This document shows positions 61,620 through 64,000 of a DNA stretch of 64,000 nucleotides, piece by piece. Every line of letters starts with the position of its first letter. The stretch's first letter is position 1. The DNA is from Pegea sp. RAD2-039 (Eukaryota > Chordata > Thaliacea > Salpida > Salpidae). The DNA is taken from positions 496,001-560,000 of the forward strand of contig JAQGEQ010000351.1 in the NCBI GenBank assembly GCA_034620365.1, given 5' to 3'. The position numbers were made by a program, and so were the translations under genes. Below the pieces are notes generated by a model. It worked only from the letters and a program-made list of their open reading frames with translations. It was not told the DNA's origin and did no database searches.

Positions 61620-64000
61620 AAGCTTGAAGATGAAACTGCTATTAAATTCTTGAAGTAATAATTTTTTGTAACAACGATAAAGCCAAAAACTTCAAATAAG
61701 TTGGTCTTCTGCACATTTTATTTAATGTCATTTGATATTCTTATTGATTTTTTGTTATAAAAGTACAAAATAGTAACAAATAAAACAAGAAAGTTATTTT
61801 TTTGAACTATCAATTAAACTTTATCTTTCAATTGTGCTACAGATAAAATAAGGTCAAAATAAGCTTAGACCTGTCAAAACCCTTCCACATTTTAATTCTC
61901 CATAAAAATATGAGCTTCTAATTAGAGATATGAGCCTTTTCCAAGATTTCAAAAGAATACAAACCATCTATAAAATCATAAAACATCTTACTGCTTATGT
62001 GATATGAGACAGCATTGAGATGATAAATCATCTACTGTATCTACAGATTTCTAAAAACTTGTAGCATTTTCATGTAGTTTTTTGAAAAAAATAACAGTCC
62101 ATCAGCCGAAGCTTTATAAAATAACATCATTTGTAATATAAGATGAGTTTTAGAATGATTGAAAATATCACAGAATATTTGTATAATCAGTTTACTAAGA
62201 ATGTGCAAATCTGGGTAATCAAATAACTTTATATTTGTTGGAGTTATTGAACTCTCAACTTTATTGAAAGCGAACATCTGGTAAAAGTAATAGTAATAAA
62301 AGTCTTATTCTAATAAAGAAATAATATGTAGCTTGAAAAACATTAGTAGAAATTGTGGTAGTCTGGTTACATAATATTTGATAACATATAAGATAAGCAG
62401 TATTATCGAACATCTGATTTAAAATTAATGAAGGTTTTTGTCATCTTAACTTTATAGAATACTTAAAAGATCACAATCTCCCATACGTCCTCAGAAGCTG
62501 ATCATTCAAAATTAAACCGCTCAACAACTTTAAGAATAGCCACTAGAGTAACAGCTTTTTAATAGAATAACCAAGTTTTGGAGTTCCCTTCCCGATTACA
62601 TTGCTACATCAAATTATATCACATCTTTTAGAATTATGCTGAAAAGATATGGTTAAGCAGTTTACTTAACAAGTGATATATAACACTGTCAGTATTCTCA
62701 CTTTCTTCTATTTTGTCATAATAAATTTTTGATTCATAATTTATATTTTATTTATGCCTCTACACTGCTCTAACTCTTTCTATATTAATTTCAAATTGTG
62801 GTACTTAAAACCTTTCATTATATCTTTGTTCATAACACTTGGTTTTTGTTCGCTGTAAGTTAAATTTGTCACTCGCAACTATCCGTTGAATGAATAAATA
62901 AATATATTATTGATTGTTTTTTTAAAGACATATGTTTAAAAATAAGATTATTCGTAATACTTCTCTTATTTACAATTCATCATTTTGTATTTTGAAAATA
63001 ATAAATAAATAACATCCCTGCTATAATTGAAATTTTAAAGTATTGGTGATGTTTAAAATCCCAAAGCAAAATCACTTTAGTGTCTTTGAGATGTTTATTT
63101 TTGATTTTACGTTAAACAAATTTCATTGCTGCAATCAGTGCCGTAAGACGATTATTGTACTATCTTCATCTTGTTATTTAAAGCTATTGTAGGAGTTGTT
63201 TTAAAACTATTAGAGTTTTGATAACCTCTAATAACTGGCAGATATGAAATTCAAATAATTACAAGAAGAAGAACTTTGAAGATTATGAACTGCCAAATAA
63301 AGATATCGTAGAATTGTATAGGAAGTCACCTGATGAAATATTATGTATTTAACATATTCTATCTTAAAACATTTTAGAAAAGGCATTTTTAAATCTTTAT
63401 ATGAAGTAACTTGTTCAATTATTTAAATATTTTAAAGTATTACAGACTTAAGTTTTGTTAATTTATTTTTGATTTTAATAAAATGTTGATTATTGATTAG
63501 CTCAAGATAGAAAGGAAAATGTTGTGATTTTTGTAACTATTGTATATGTATTTGATAATCTTAACTAAGGAAAATAGTCAGTTAAAAATAAATTTCAAAA
63601 GTATTTGTTAAATTACTATGTTTTTATTTTAAAGATTGTAATATTTTTTCCACTTTTTCAATTCAAAAAGTTTTATCAGAAGTTTTAAGAAATGACTGAA
63701 AGAAATTCAGAGAAATAAACCTGGCATAACAAAAGTGATTTTAAAGATTATTTTATTATATTTATGAAGCTAAATCAAAAATATAATTTCTTATTGATAT
63801 TGAGCTGTGAAAAAAATCCACAAGAAAAGATGTAAAAATTCTGCAAAAAACTTCACACTTACAAAATGAATTCAGGAAAATAGTTTGTCAGAAATTTGTT
63901 TAAATTCTTATTTATTTAGAAAAGCCAAGAATTTAACTAAAAGAATTTGTTTAATGTTTTTTCAACCAAATTTTGAAAAAAAAGATGTTTAATGCATTAA
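61620..64000. other. AT-rich intergenic sequence, no gene seen
   Basis: No exon, RNA gene or mobile element recognised; the minus-strand frame at 62041-62277 has no motif. Confidence 0.5.

Overview
The window is nuclear DNA from an animal. It is strongly AT-rich, its genes are split by GT-AG introns, and every recognisable protein belongs to a family of ciliated metazoans or eukaryotes (vigilin, URM1, a KDM7/PHF8-type JmjC demethylase, DZIP1, ETF-beta, an AKR1 aldo-keto reductase, an RNF13/RNF167-type ubiquitin ligase). I cannot name the phylum. The small secreted peptide precursors resemble tunicate antimicrobial-peptide precursors in layout, which is only a weak hint.

Layout. 1-7.7 kb: a long perfect ATT microsatellite, mostly empty AT-rich sequence, a CpG-rich patch near 3.0-3.2 kb and a complete single-coding-exon URM1 gene. 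7.7-13.6 kb: a compact vigilin gene of at least 28 exons with mostly very short introns. 13.6-17.8 kb: no intact gene, but a decayed minus-strand coding relic. 17.84-31.80 kb: a large inverted repeat with two ~5.45 kb arms and a ~3.05 kb spacer. Each arm carries an intact, intronless JmjC demethylase gene, pointing outward. 31.80-41.56 kb: four head-to-tail copies of a ~2.46 kb unit that begin almost exactly where the palindrome ends. Each unit encodes a four-exon, 110-residue secreted precursor with a signal peptide, a short cationic segment and an acidic tail. 41.56-42.25 kb: a decayed LINE endonuclease relic, split by a stray 196-bp piece of the array unit. 42.3-44.8 kb: coding-like islands of unknown identity. 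44.85-48.7 kb: DZIP1 and ETFB, head to tail, 240 bp apart. 49.1-50.1 kb: an intronless AKR1 gene on the minus strand. 52.35-53.5 kb: a diverged dispersed repeat shared with the palindrome arms, next to the 3' end of a LINE reading frame. 55.3-61.4 kb: a 12-exon PA-TM-RING ubiquitin ligase. 61.4-64 kb: nothing recognised.

The housekeeping genes do not form an obvious pathway. The part most likely to be new is the ampliconic middle: a palindrome of PHD-less KDM7-like demethylase genes joined to a young tandem family of secreted peptides. In the last peptide copy, nine private substitutions, all amino-acid changing, are packed into 21 codons around the cationic segment. That is the pattern expected of a diversifying defence or signalling peptide. 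All comparisons were made by eye, without alignment software or database search.
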